Shown here: in pieces, positions 24,501 to 28,629 of the stretch | Layout: every line of letters begins with the position of its first letter | How positions within the stretch are numbered: position 1 is the first letter of the stretch | Notes under the pieces: model-generated | Told to the model about the DNA's origin: nothing | Database searches by the model: none | The model's input: only the letters and a program-made list of their open reading frames with translations | DNA from: Meghimatium bilineatum | Lineage: Eukaryota > Mollusca > Gastropoda > Stylommatophora > Philomycidae | DNA length: 64,000 nucleotides | Direction: 5' to 3' | Assembly (NCBI GenBank): GCA_034231615.1 | Contig: CM067307.1 | Span: 5,566,647-5,630,646 of the forward strand | Position numbers and translations under genes: made by a program

Positions 24501-26588
24501 TGCAACTCATCATTGACGTGTGTGCCGTACTTGCAACTCATCATTGACGTGTATGCCGTACTTGCATCTCATCATTGACGTGTGTGCCGTACTTGCAACT
24601 CATCATTGACGTGTGTACCGTACTTGCAAATCATCATTGACGTGTGTGCCGTACTTGCAAATCATCATTGACGTGTGTGCCGAACTTGCAACTCATCATT
24701 GACGTGTGTGCCGAACTTGCAACTCATCATTGACGTGTGTGCCGAACTTGCAACTCATCATTGACGTGTGTGCCGAACTTGCAACTCATCATTGACGTGT
24801 GTGCCGAACTTGCAACTCATCATTGACGTGTGTGCCGCAATTTCACCACATGAACAATGTGTGTACCGGACTTTCAACCCATGAACAATGTGTGTACCGG
24901 ACTTTCAACCCATGGACAATGTGTGTACCGGACTTTCAACCCATGAACAATGTGTGTACCGGACTTTCAACCCATGAACAATGTGTGTACCGGAATTTCA
25001 ACCCATGATCAATAACATTCAGATTGAATGGCTGCAACCCGGAGAATGGATTGATCATATTGAGGGGTTTCACACTCCAAGGACCTTACGTGGATATTCT
25101 GTGCTGGCCATGATGAAGTTTAATAATTGGATCGGACCAGCTGGTTTCAAGAGCACGCTGTTAGGACAGACGATGATATTGAAGAAGAATATTGTGGATT
25201 CCCAAAGTATGCATCATTTGGGCGAGGATACTTAATGGATGGTCCTACATACCCTTGAACATCTGCTGAAATACCTATGGGGGTGTCCAGGGTGTGCAAA
25301 TGACTGTTCATAATCAGTCAAATCATTCACAATATAGAGACCACAGTGAAATTTGATATAGAATCGAGTGTAATAACGATATCCATAATCTACAAATAAA
25401 TACAGCTACAATTTGATATAGAATCGAGTGTAATAACGATATCCATAATCTACAAATAAATACAGCTACAATTTGATATAGAATCGAGTATAGTACTGAT
25501 GGTCTCCCATGCCACAGTGCTAGGTTACCAAGCATCATCATCGTGCCTGTTGTTACAAAGTGGTCCATCTTTCCCCTTCTCATGGTGTGTTTTAAATAAA
25601 TGTGGATTGTTTTTTTCTGATGCGAATAAACATCCGGTACAGCTTTCTTTAATTAGCTTCTTTCCAGATATTTTCATTGACCAGTTGTCCATGGTGTTCT
25701 TAACATTCATTGGTATAAAACAACATCTATGCTGCCTCAATATACTTCTCATTATTCAGTATCAATATTGAATAAAATTGGTAGCAGATCCTATTCAGGA
25801 CGTGGCTATCTACCCAGCATTATTTGGCTGTAGTGATTTTCTTGGCAATATAAATATGTTCAGTAGTTTGCCAATGCTTTCTGAACGGTCCGGATGCACA
25901 ACTGCCTGTTCCATTCCGCCACAGAGACGGACATATTATAACATTATATCAATATAGTATATCAATACTACAACATTATATCGATATGTTAAATCAATAT
26001 TAATACATTGTATCAATATAAATTATATTAAATCAATATTACAACATTGTATCAATATAAATTATATTAAATCAATATTACAACATTGTATCAATATAAA
26101 TTATATTAAATCAATATTACAACATTGTATCAATATAAATTATATTAAATCAATATTACAACATTGTATCAATATAAATTATATTAAATCAATATTACAA
26201 CATTGTATCAATATAAATTATATTAAATCAATATTACAACATTGTATCAATATAAATTATATTAAATCAATATTACAACATTGTATCAATATAAATTATA
26301 TTATATCAATATTACAACAACTAAATGAATAAATACATACTGATCATGAGGTCGGCTGTAGCTAAGTGCACAACGAAGAGGTTGAAGATTACTCTCAATC
26401 GATTATCCCTGAAGAAGGCAGCAATGACAGAGCTATTACCAAGAATGCTGAAAATAAGCACAGCGATAATGCACAACAATGGCACAGACTCATATTCGTA
26501 ACGGTCATCAAATTCGGGATCTAGTTCATCGTTCATGTTAAAGAGGCTCACTGTTTGGAATGTTTCATTACGCAACATTGCTGGCCGT
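383..26588 (-). CDS. Class A GPCR-like gene with giant third intracellular loop; seven exons, 3' end off the window
   Basis: Hand-assembled from exons 26588-26341 (ATG at 26578), 21462-21404, 18655-18464, 15462-15320, 12873-9182, 5960-5771 and 506-383. Exon lengths from the ATG sum to 4,638 nt, 1,546 codons without a stop, and every join has matching intron phase. Seen: TM1 about residues 32-56 with GN (N48), TM2 with ATAD (D76), C98 placed 25 residues before R123 of a DRH motif (the spacing of class A C3.25 to R3.50), W151 in TM4, C176 in the second extracellular loop as disulfide partner, TM5 about 184-208, start of TM6 about 1532. The loop between TM5 and TM6 is about 1,320 residues. Odd: no Asp at 3.32 (Thr105), which argues against an amine receptor; DRH instead of DRY; no obvious TM5 proline. 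Ligand and subfamily are not recognisable. A plasma-membrane receptor is the expectation for the family; signalling is inferred only. Confidence 0.87.
520..1240. other. Intronic sequence without recognisable gene
   Basis: AT-rich intron of the GPCR gene. It has a short TA run near 580 and simple duplications of AAAAAAAGTGCAACAGAA near 870-900. No coding or RNA gene seen. Confidence 0.5.
1243..1371. repeat. 26 bp minisatellite, 5 copies
   Basis: Unit GTGGCACCCCTACGTCCCTG followed by ATTGGC. The copies are nearly identical, and the unit is GC-richer than its surroundings. Confidence 0.9.
1440..1685 (-). mobile_element. tRNA-derived SINE
   Basis: Read on the minus strand, the head near 1590-1680 has pol III A-box-like GGTAGCTTAGTTGATAG and B-box GGTTCGAAATC, followed by about 150 bp of unrelated body. 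Acceptor-stem pairing is poor, so it is a SINE head and not a working tRNA gene. Confidence 0.6.
1704..1800. mobile_element. hAT-end relic
   Basis: CCAGGGGTTCTAGAACTGTGG resembles a hAT terminal repeat. No matching right end is obvious within the next few hundred bases. Confidence 0.35.
1800..2050. other. No feature recognised
   Basis: AT-rich intronic sequence between the hAT-like relic and the 31 bp array. Confidence 0.4.
2055..3080. repeat. 31-32 bp minisatellite, about 31 copies
   Basis: Unit TAGCTACTATATAAGGTAGA followed by TGTTCTACATG (first copies: CCATTTTACATG). Two monomer types occur in blocks and the last copies decay. Each junction holds the perfect palindrome CTACATGTAG and a TATATAAG box. 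Confidence 0.95.
3081..3410. other. No gene recognised
   Basis: AT-rich intronic sequence; GACGTTTCGATCAAATTATC near 3131 resembles dispersed repeat debris. Confidence 0.4.
3411..3540. repeat. GAT/GTT trinucleotide microsatellite
   Basis: Interrupted GATGATGATGTT repeats. The His-rich reverse reading is a by-product and not a gene. Such GAT runs also terminate several LINE fragments in this window. Confidence 0.9.
3790..4030 (+). mobile_element. RTE-like retrotransposon fragment
   Basis: The plus strand, with frame breaks, reads SLSQTILKETVEDGRSRG and RNGQDTIYVH, the basic tail region of an RTE-type ORF. Strongly decayed. Confidence 0.6.
4056..4270 (-). mobile_element. Non-LTR element C-terminus with zinc finger
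   Basis: The minus-strand frame ends IPCPNCPRTFTAQTGLISHL followed by R and a His-containing tail, the C2H2-like finger that closes many metazoan non-LTR ORFs, preceded by HWMHQHKDPAAM. A short TA microsatellite interrupts the upstream part. Confidence 0.7.
4320..4470. repeat. 36 bp minisatellite, 4 copies
   Basis: Unit AATAAATCTAGCCATCTGAA followed by ATCTGCCGAAGAAGAT, adjoining the zinc-finger LINE fragment. Confidence 0.9.
4520..4720. repeat. Dispersed repeat shared with 52665-52760
   Basis: TCATTGTACTCCGGACAAGTCC and the following bases recur in diverged form at 52690 (GTCATTCCGGACAAGTTC). Likely a SINE body; no head identified here. Confidence 0.45.
4860..5215 (+). mobile_element. Non-LTR element fragment, C-terminal Cys/His segment after RNase H
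   Basis: The plus strand encodes ITIFRLRTSHRFLKACLRRT and then CFCEAAKQTPEHTFKNYPNF. This is the C-x-C...H pattern seen after the RNase H domain of jockey/I-type elements. Frames upstream are broken. Confidence 0.65.
5227..5576. other. No gene recognised
   Basis: Contains two or three diverged repeats of about 52 bp around GTTGTGTAGTATCA (5350-5435). Otherwise featureless intronic DNA. Confidence 0.4.
5577..5745. repeat. 22 bp minisatellite beside GPCR exon 6 donor
   Basis: About 7 copies of GTTGTTATTGAATGAAGATA plus GT or TT. The array begins about 25 nt downstream (minus strand) of the exon 6 donor. Confidence 0.9.
5771..5960 (-). CDS. GPCR exon 6 (acidic distal part of intracellular loop 3)
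   Basis: 190 nt with a long pyrimidine tract and acceptor CTGATCATACAG before 5960, donor TTTACCAG|GTGAATC at 5771. Two bases complete the phase-1 codon (Ala1442), 62 codons follow, and AG is left (phase 2). The peptide is acidic (SPDSEDIDI, then EMFEAFQDADNEA) with no hydrophobic helix. An array of about 22 bp repeats begins about 25 nt downstream of the donor. Confidence 0.8.
6190..6370. repeat. 51 bp minisatellite, about 3 copies
   Basis: Unit GTGAGAAAATAGAGAGAAAT followed by AATGGTTATAACACAAGG and TAATTAGATGTAT; about 230 nt upstream of the exon 6 acceptor. A TA run follows at 6391-6412. Confidence 0.9.
6430..6830 (-). mobile_element. RTE-like retrotransposon fragment
   Basis: Minus strand, frames broken: ILTYGCESWTIKKLKVGN, WFYRRMPRIPWSARKT, then a FGHFMTQGGLENL-type segment. 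A second copy of the same family is at 61500-61735. Confidence 0.7.
6825..7015 (+). mobile_element. SINE family A, 5'-truncated copy
   Basis: Starts inside the tRNA-like head (CCCCAGTTGAGGCGG) and continues through GCGATCGCAACGGCTCC-like, TTAAATGGGTACCGG and GAGAGGAGATGGCTACCGCC segments to CACACCCCTACGGCATTAA. Near-identical body at 58595-58835. It abuts the LINE fragment. Confidence 0.75.
7020..7485. other. No gene recognised
   Basis: AT-rich with a short TATATA segment near 7195-7245. No open frame with recognisable content. Confidence 0.4.
7489..8095 (-). mobile_element. RTE-like retrotransposon, C-terminal fragment
   Basis: Minus strand in order: ECVDKFEYLGANITVQE, MAEIRKRLAMAYCKITRLKN, FPVAIYGCETWTLK, INAFELKCYRKILRISWKE, FGHIKRHNCLERQI, GKRRRGRPRRRWTDDI and IGKTTFWKEYVT. 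One stop and one frameshift. The same family, better preserved, is at 34465-35175. Confidence 0.88.
8274..8495. repeat. 18 bp minisatellite, 12 copies
   Basis: Unit TATGGGAAAACCGTGGAC. As an 18-mer it stays open in several frames (MGKPWT repeats), which is a by-product. Confidence 0.95.
8505..8615 (-). repeat. Dispersed repeat family G, 3' part
   Basis: GTTTGAGAACCCCAGAAATTG and TATGTGCATTGGGGTGGTTTT match the reverse complement of 21890-21985. It directly abuts the 18 bp array. Confidence 0.6.
8735..8940. repeat. 34 bp minisatellite, 6 copies
   Basis: Unit GGAAGGTGAGCATAGACTGG followed by TGACACTGTTATGC; about 240 nt downstream (minus strand) of the exon 5 donor. Confidence 0.9.
9182..12873 (-). 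CDS. GPCR exon 5: 3,692 nt exon encoding nearly all of the giant intracellular loop 3
   Basis: Acceptor TTTTATTCTCTTCAG before 12873 and donor ACTGCAG|GTAAGT at 9182. One base completes Arg211, 1,230 open codons follow, and one base is left (phase 1). It follows TM5 directly with a basic RRHRK start. The sequence is hydrophilic, rich in Ser, Asn, Thr, Asp, Glu and Lys, with no transmembrane segment, and looks largely disordered. Noticeable elements: two related motifs, NWVQFYDIN (about 10856-10885) and NWFDFYGIN (about 10685-10715), a Cys cluster (GCECC, near 11345), and near the end YRCPDCERRKREK (about 9320-9360), a CxxC pair followed by a strongly basic run. I recognise no domain family. 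The open frame, flanking splice sites and phase fit support a real exon. Confidence 0.9.
13060..13215. repeat. About 33 bp minisatellite, 4-5 copies
   Basis: Unit around ATCGATAATATGTGAAACTA; about 190 nt upstream of the exon 5 acceptor (minus strand). Confidence 0.8.
13290..13420 (-). repeat. Dispersed SINE-like repeat with GCGGCTAAGGAAAG core
   Basis: On the minus strand the core GGCATGTCAAAGAAGGCGGC followed by TAAGGAAAGATTGGG matches 21135-21240 over about 100 bp, and shares the gtc-taagaggcgactaagga core with 23220, 28420, 41465 and 43425. Confidence 0.6.
13421..13695. other. No gene recognised
   Basis: A short hydrophobic open frame (13315-13605, plus) has no acceptor, donor or family resemblance. 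Treated as chance. Confidence 0.4.
13700..13845. repeat. About 27 bp minisatellite, 5 copies
   Basis: Unit ATTACAGGAGGGGGCTGAAT followed by TATCA, with variable G-run length. Confidence 0.85.
13850..14160. other. No gene recognised
   Basis: AT-rich intronic sequence of the GPCR gene between two arrays. Confidence 0.4.
14165..15345. repeat. 36 bp minisatellite made from the GPCR exon 4 donor junction
   Basis: About 15 regular copies (14805-15320) and 6 or so diverged ones (14165-14290, 14650-14800). In minus orientation the unit is the exon end TATATCGTATTCGACTTCAG followed by the intron start GTATGTATGATTACTG. The copy nearest the exon carries the real donor at 15320. Variants include CTAGAG and CTTGAG before GTATGT. 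A LINE fragment (14395-14640) splits the array. Confidence 0.95.
14395..14640 (+). mobile_element. RTE-like fragment inserted within the 36 bp array
   Basis: Plus strand reads TKWFGHLIIMEPDCIHKQ, then ARGRRRPK and RWKDDI with stops, the usual RTE tail. Array monomers lie on both sides, so the array predates the insertion. Confidence 0.7.
15320..15462 (-). CDS. GPCR exon 4 (extracellular loop 2 cysteine, TM5)
   Basis: 143 nt: 47 codons plus AG (phase 2). The acceptor is TTTGTGTTGCACAG before 15462 and the donor is CTTCAG|GTATGTATG at 15320. It encodes the second extracellular loop with a single Cys (C176), then TM5 (about residues 184-208) ending IIFDF. The usual TM5 proline is not visible. 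The donor is repeated about 15 times downstream in a 36 bp array. Read-through into any later donor meets a TGA in the array within three codons, so only this first donor joins in frame to the next exon. Confidence 0.85.
15515..15715. repeat. 39 bp minisatellite, 5 copies, close to the exon 4 acceptor
   Basis: Unit CCCTTATAAGAACATATGTC followed by AGGGATGAATTTTCGTTGT; begins about 50 nt upstream (minus strand) of the acceptor at 15463. Confidence 0.92.
15716..16830. other. No gene recognised
   Basis: Includes a duplicated segment of about 85 bp (15808-15870 and 15878-15945, TTTCCTGCTGCC and GTGTTCTAGCACACT). Otherwise intronic sequence with no supported feature. Confidence 0.45.
16830..17225. 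repeat. Inverted repeats carrying TATAAATAG boxes
   Basis: 16836-16888 and 17163-17222 are inverted copies of about 57 bp (CCAAG, TATAAATAG and GGCATGC in each). The first also forms a local hairpin with 16889-16918 (CACTATTTATATAC against GTATATAAATAGTG). This may be a foldback or MITE-like element; no target duplication identified. Confidence 0.6.
17335..17475. repeat. 36 bp minisatellite, about 4 copies
   Basis: Unit TGACGAATATGATGAATGTA followed by TTGGCAACCCTGGTTG. Confidence 0.88.
17480..18310. other. No gene recognised
   Basis: AT-rich intronic DNA with homopolymer A/T runs. A 67-codon plus frame at 17721-17921 has no resemblance to a known family. Confidence 0.4.
18315..18455. repeat. 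25 bp minisatellite starting at the exon 3 donor
   Basis: About 5 copies of TGACCATATCCTCTATCTAA plus ATAAC. On the minus strand the array starts within about 10 nt of the donor at 18464. Confidence 0.88.
18464..18655 (-). CDS. GPCR exon 3 (TM3, DRH motif, TM4)
   Basis: 192 nt, 64 codons, phase 0 at both ends. The acceptor is CCATTTATCCATCAG before 18655 and the donor is CACAGAT|GTAAGTA at 18464. It encodes TM3, the helix-ending NDRHR motif (R123), a basic second intracellular loop, and TM4 with LTWVVSF. The acceptor sits at one end of a 44 bp minisatellite whose units repeat both the intron 3' end and the first 17 nt or so of this exon, so 13 further acceptor-like copies lie upstream. The exon start used here is the only one that gives the class A spacing from C98. 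Confidence 0.83.
18640..19255. repeat. 44 bp minisatellite made from the GPCR exon 3 acceptor junction
   Basis: 14 junction copies including the real one. Minus-strand unit: intron end TTCTATTCCCCATTTATCC followed by ACCAG, then exon start GTGTGTACCGTGTTCACA. No stop codon occurs in any minus frame across the array, so the 161-283 residue open frames seen here are repeat artefacts, though inclusion of three units (132 nt) would keep the receptor frame. Confidence 0.96.
19290..20140. repeat. 25 bp minisatellite, about 34 copies
   Basis: Unit TTGACAAACGGTTGACACCA followed by CTACG. The left third has CTAAG/CTGAG variants and a composite of about 50 bp; the right two thirds alternate CACCACTACG and CATCACTACG. 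Confidence 0.95.
20350..20715. repeat. 12 bp minisatellite, about 30 copies
   Basis: Unit CATTGTTACACT with TC/AG variants. Being a 12-mer without stops it is open in several frames on both strands (up to 253 codons); these are not genes. Confidence 0.95.
20818..21068. repeat. 30 bp minisatellite, 8 copies
   Basis: Unit AGTAAGACAAGACATTTGAC followed by AGAAGACAAA. Each unit has a plus-strand AAAAGTAAGA that resembles a donor, but no plus-strand exon is evident. Confidence 0.93.
21130..21245 (-). repeat. Dispersed SINE-like repeat (same family as 13290-13420)
   Basis: TTTCCTTAGTCGCCTCCTAC and the following TGCATGGAAATAATACAGTG match 13300-13400. Orientation minus. Confidence 0.6.
21245..21425. 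repeat. About 57-62 bp repeat, 3 copies, made from the GPCR exon 2 donor junction
   Basis: Each copy, read minus, repeats the exon end CTATCATTTGTCAG and the intron start GTATGTGTTAA. The middle copy reads CAGATGTT and so has lost its GT. The copy at 21404 is the functional one. Confidence 0.85.
21404..21462 (-). CDS. GPCR exon 2 (end of TM2, extracellular loop 1, TM3 cysteine)
   Basis: A 59 nt microexon with acceptor TTCTGGTTATAATAG before 21462 and donor TTGTCAG|GTATGTG at 21404. It supplies 2 nt to complete the phase-1 codon (Thr80) and then 19 codons ending KWPIICQ. The Trp is typical of extracellular loop 1. The Cys falls 25 residues before the DRH Arg of the next exon, which strongly supports the join. 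The exon ends in phase 0. Its donor end has been tandem-copied into the neighbouring intron (21245-21425). Confidence 0.82.
21560..21690 (-). mobile_element. SINE family A, truncated copy with tRNA-like head
   Basis: Minus strand: GGATAGTGGTCACCGCACTG (A-box region), TGGGTTCATTCCC (B-box), TTGAGGCGGAAATA, GATCGCAACGGCTCCC and then GGGTAC, where similarity ends. Lies in the GPCR intron. Confidence 0.7.
21695..21990 (+). repeat. Dispersed repeat family G, longest copy
   Basis: GTGGTTGCGTCTGTGGGTCT to GGCCCATTATACA recurs at 49325-49440. Its other end, CCTGGGGTTCTCAAGCAAAC, recurs reversed at 8530-8610. Noncoding. Confidence 0.65.
22005..22205 (+). repeat. Dispersed repeat family F
   Basis: GATACCATGGTTGCTCGTGC, TGTGGTCCTGCT and TTAGTTTCCAGCC recur at 48065-48270; a shorter version is at 61030-61160. 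Confidence 0.65.
22210..22595. other. No gene recognised
   Basis: Pyrimidine-rich stretch at 22235-22350, then ordinary intron. GAAACGTCTTATATCTT near 22452 may be another repeat fragment. Confidence 0.4.
22600..23060 (+). repeat. 24 bp minisatellite (15 copies) that grew from a SINE 3' end
   Basis: 22618-22700 matches the element E/D body (GTAAATAATGACACAACGCA, CTCCGAACTA). The unit CTGCAGGAGTTTGAGACTGC plus TAAT is the SINE end (CTGCAGGAGTTTGAGAATGA) multiplied. The last copy runs into GTTTGAGAATGAATGCAC, the normal element end. The 24-mer is open in several frames (137-188 codons), not genes. Confidence 0.85.
23065..24020. other. No gene; scattered repeat fragments
   Basis: Includes a core-repeat fragment at 23210-23270 (GTCGCAAGAGACGATTAAGT), a hAT-like end at 23565 and a family I copy at 23760-23900 shared with 54445-54590 (TTGATTTCATT, CTCTGTCCCTCT). 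Confidence 0.5.
23565..23700. mobile_element. hAT-like end relic
   Basis: GTTCTCAACCTTTTCAGACGG is nearly the same as the left end of the element at 51784. The rest is degraded and no target duplication is visible. Confidence 0.35.
24025..24836. repeat. 31 bp minisatellite, about 26 copies
   Basis: Unit GCCGAACTTGCAACTCATCA followed by TTGACGTGTGT, with GTAC/GAAC variants arranged in blocks that themselves repeat. Confidence 0.95.
24837..25012. repeat. Second 31 bp array contiguous with the first, 5 copies
   Basis: Unit AACCCATGAACAATGTGTGT followed by ACCGGACTTTC: same period, same TGTGTRCCG phase, but diverged sequence. Confidence 0.9.
24981..25235 (+). CDS. Unassigned open frame, possible exon or repeat-derived fragment
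   Basis: After the 31 bp array, an open frame of about 70 residues beyond the array-derived start shows non-repetitive, fairly balanced composition (IEWLQPGEWIDHIEGF, then RGYSVLAMMKFNNWIG), ending at a TAA. An acceptor-like AACATTCAG lies at its start, but the upstream tract is array sequence. I recognise no domain. It could be a fragment of an unlisted mobile element. Confidence 0.2.
   Translation: MCVPEFQPMINNIQIEWLQPGEWIDHIEGFHTPRTLRGYSVLAMMKFNNWIGPAGFKSTLLGQTMILKKNIVDSQSMHHLGEDT
25335..25490. repeat. 60 bp repeat, about 2.5 copies
   Basis: Unit starts ACAATTTGATATAGAATCGA and ends TACAAATAAATACAGCT. Confidence 0.88.
25495..25775. other. Short open frames, no recognised gene
   Basis: Open on both strands for 75-90 codons. 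One minus reading ends in a GATGATGATG run like the LINE tails here, so it may be a mobile-element remnant. Confidence 0.3.
25778..25880 (+). repeat. Dispersed repeat family H
   Basis: TTATTTGGCTGTAGTGATTT, CTTGGCAATATAAATATGTT and CAGTAGTTTGCCA recur at 46066-46165. Confidence 0.7.
25935..26312. repeat. 39 bp minisatellite, about 9 copies, beside the exon 1 donor
   Basis: Unit ATCAATATTACAACATTGTA followed by TCAATATAAATTATATTAA. On the minus strand it begins about 30 nt downstream of the GPCR exon 1 donor. Confidence 0.93.
26341..26588 (-). CDS. GPCR exon 1 of the coding part (N-terminus, TM1, most of TM2)
   Basis: The ATG is at 26578-26576. An acceptor (TTAATTTCGCAG) ends at 26589, so only 10 nt of 5' UTR belong to this exon and at least one upstream noncoding exon is expected. 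It encodes 79 residues plus one base: an acidic extracellular N-terminus with an N-glycosylation sequon (NET at residues 4-6), TM1 with the conserved GN, then TM2 with LATAD. The exon ends ATGATCA followed by GTATGT at 26340, phase 1. No signal peptide is visible, as is usual for class A receptors. A decayed LINE begins about 100 bp upstream, so the promoter is not adjacent. Confidence 0.85.
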
Positions 26589-26689
26589 CTGCGAAATTAA
26601 TGGGTAAAAAATAATTTTTATTTAGTATATCTATTCTATAGAAAAATGTTAACAACATGATCAAATAAAAATAGCATGAAAATGTCATG

Positions 26690-28300
26690 AAAGAGATTAA
26701 TTCAGACAGAGAGCTGCTTACACGCATCAGAAAGAGGTCATCAATTGTAATATCAATTGTTGTTGGTGACTTGCTGTTTTTCTTAACTTCGGTCTTCTGT
26801 ATGTTGAGGTTTATATCATACTTCCTCCGAAGACGGATGTGTCGGGCCATTGGTGCAAATAAAACGGCGACACAACGCATTTCCACTCTCTTGACTACAT
26901 CCTGCTTGAAATCTAGTGGGGCCATGGTCCTGCTACAAAGGAGATCCAGCGGGAGTTTGAGAATGAACGCTGAAGAAGAAGAAGAATATCATACTTCCTA
27001 CATACTGTTGACAGTTCATCTATGTGGATTTGCATGTTTTCTTCGTCATCGTATACCAGGCATTGATCGTCAGCGAACATAACTTCATTTATTTCAATTG
27101 TGTTTTTCATCTTCGTGATTGTCTGCGTTGATTATATTTTCCTCTTTTAGAATAATAACGTCTTTCGTTATTCTATCCTTATACATATTGAAAAGTAAAG
27201 GGGAAAGCATGCAGCCCTGTCTGATCCCTGGTTTCGTTTCTAATGTTTTGGTTGTTCTGTTTGCTGTTCTCACTGCGCTTAGATAATTTTGATATAGTGC
27301 TTTTATGTTATCTAATAGCAGACAACTGATATTGTACTTCTCTAATGTTTCGCAGAGAATATTTCTATCTACTCTATCGAATGCCTTTTCCAGGTCTATA
27401 AATATTATGTTGATATCTTGATTGTATTCAATAGCTTTTTCACTTGTCTTAGTGTGAATAGTGCGTTGGTACAACTAGCCCTCCTTCTACAATCAAATTG
27501 AGTGGGGCTCAGATGAGGCTTATGTGGCGTATTCTTTGCTCTAAGATCTTTGCGTTGTATTTCCTATATAGCTTAATAAGGAGTTGCCTTTGTATGATTC
27601 ACATTCCTTTTATTACATTTATGTTTCCATATTGAAATAATTATTGACTTTTGCCAATCTTCTGGAAATTTTCTCTCTGCCCCTGATATGCTGAATAGTC
27701 TTTCCAGCCATTGAACCCCCGTTTCTCCGTACGCTTTGATTGCCTCGTTAGGTATACCATCTCCACCTGGAGATTTATTTTTCGGGCTATATATTAGTAT
27801 GTTTTTTTTTAAATTTCCTGATATAGAATTTCAGGTTCCTCGTTATCATGGTGTGTTATATTAACTGTTGGAATGTACTCTGTTGTGGTGTTTAAATTCT
27901 ATAGTTTTTGGAAATATTCTTTCCATCTAGGCTTTCTTAATGTTTTATTAACTAGGGAGTTTCCATTACTGTCGTTAACAATTATTATATGACTATAGGT
28001 CTCTTCTCTCACTCTCATTGCTTTAATACTTTTAAAAAATTCCCGTGGATTTGTCTTTAATATTTCCTAAAGATGTTTGTCGTAGTTGTTCCATTAATTA
28101 ATGTTCGCGTCTATGATTGCATGTTTGGTTTCTTTTCTAAGGTGACGAATTTTTAGATAATATTCTTGTCGTTTTGATTTTATCCAGTCCTTGAAATACG
28201 TCTTTTTACGTTGAATAGCTTTCTGTCTCTGCATTCCATCATGCTGTTTTCTTGCCAATGGTAAGATCATGAGATTTTCACTTCAAAATTTATCCTGTAA
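26690..28300 (-). mobile_element. RTE-like LINE, degenerate reverse transcriptase body
   Basis: Minus strand order: DWIKSKRQEYYLKIRHLRKE, a KTNPREFFKSIKAMR segment, PGGDGIPNEAIKAYGETG, EDWQKSIIISIWK, INIIFIDLEKAFDRVDRNIL, TKPGIRQGCMLSPLLFN and VMFADDQCLVYDD (the catalytic ADD motif), then NLNIQKTEV. Several stops and frameshifts. Interrupted by a SINE at 26827-26985. Confidence 0.9.
26827..26985 (+). mobile_element. SINE inserted into the LINE reverse transcriptase, with 14 bp target duplication
   Basis: 159 bp flanked by identical ATATCATACTTCCT at 26813-26826 and 26986-26999. Its 3' end is GAGTTTGAGAATGAACGCTG followed by AAGAAGAAGA, a GAA tail. Removing it makes the surrounding LINE frame continuous. 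Confidence 0.9.
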
Positions 28301-28384
28301 ATGATTTCTATATAGCAAATGTCATTGTAAACTTCCTCGCTACGGCAATTTTTTTCCTGTTTCCAGGGATCTCAAATTGGAGCA

Positions 28385-28485
28385 AAGAATTGTGACACTA
28401 CTATCTGTCTTTTACGTTATAAGAGACGACTAAGGAGGGTTTTGCGTGATGGAGATGGTTCACACGTCATAGAGTGTCAAAGCGA
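28385..28485 (+). repeat. Core dispersed-repeat fragment
   Basis: ATAAGAGACGACTAAGGAGG with flanks resembling 23210-23270 and the reverse of 43400-43450. Confidence 0.55.
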
Positions 28486-28629
28486 ACAAGAAAGAACTTG
28501 AACAGGTCCTTGTTCCTTTTGTTGTTGTTGTTGATTTGTGTGTGTTATTTTTTCATTTGTCATTCTTTATTAGTAATATTAGTAATCAGTAACAATAATA
28601 TATTATTGTAGTTGTTATCGCTTCTTAGT

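Noticed and set aside
24025-24836. Possible CRISPR array
   Set aside because: Units are directly contiguous 31-mers without unique spacers, no cas genes, and the window is clearly eukaryotic.
25240-25330. Another candidate exon between GPCR exons 1 and 3 (CAAGG|GTATGTAGG donor)
   Set aside because: The required phase meets a TAG after ten codons.
26687-27082. 131-codon plus-strand frame opposite the LINE
   Set aside because: Antisense shadow of the reverse transcriptase and the nested SINE.
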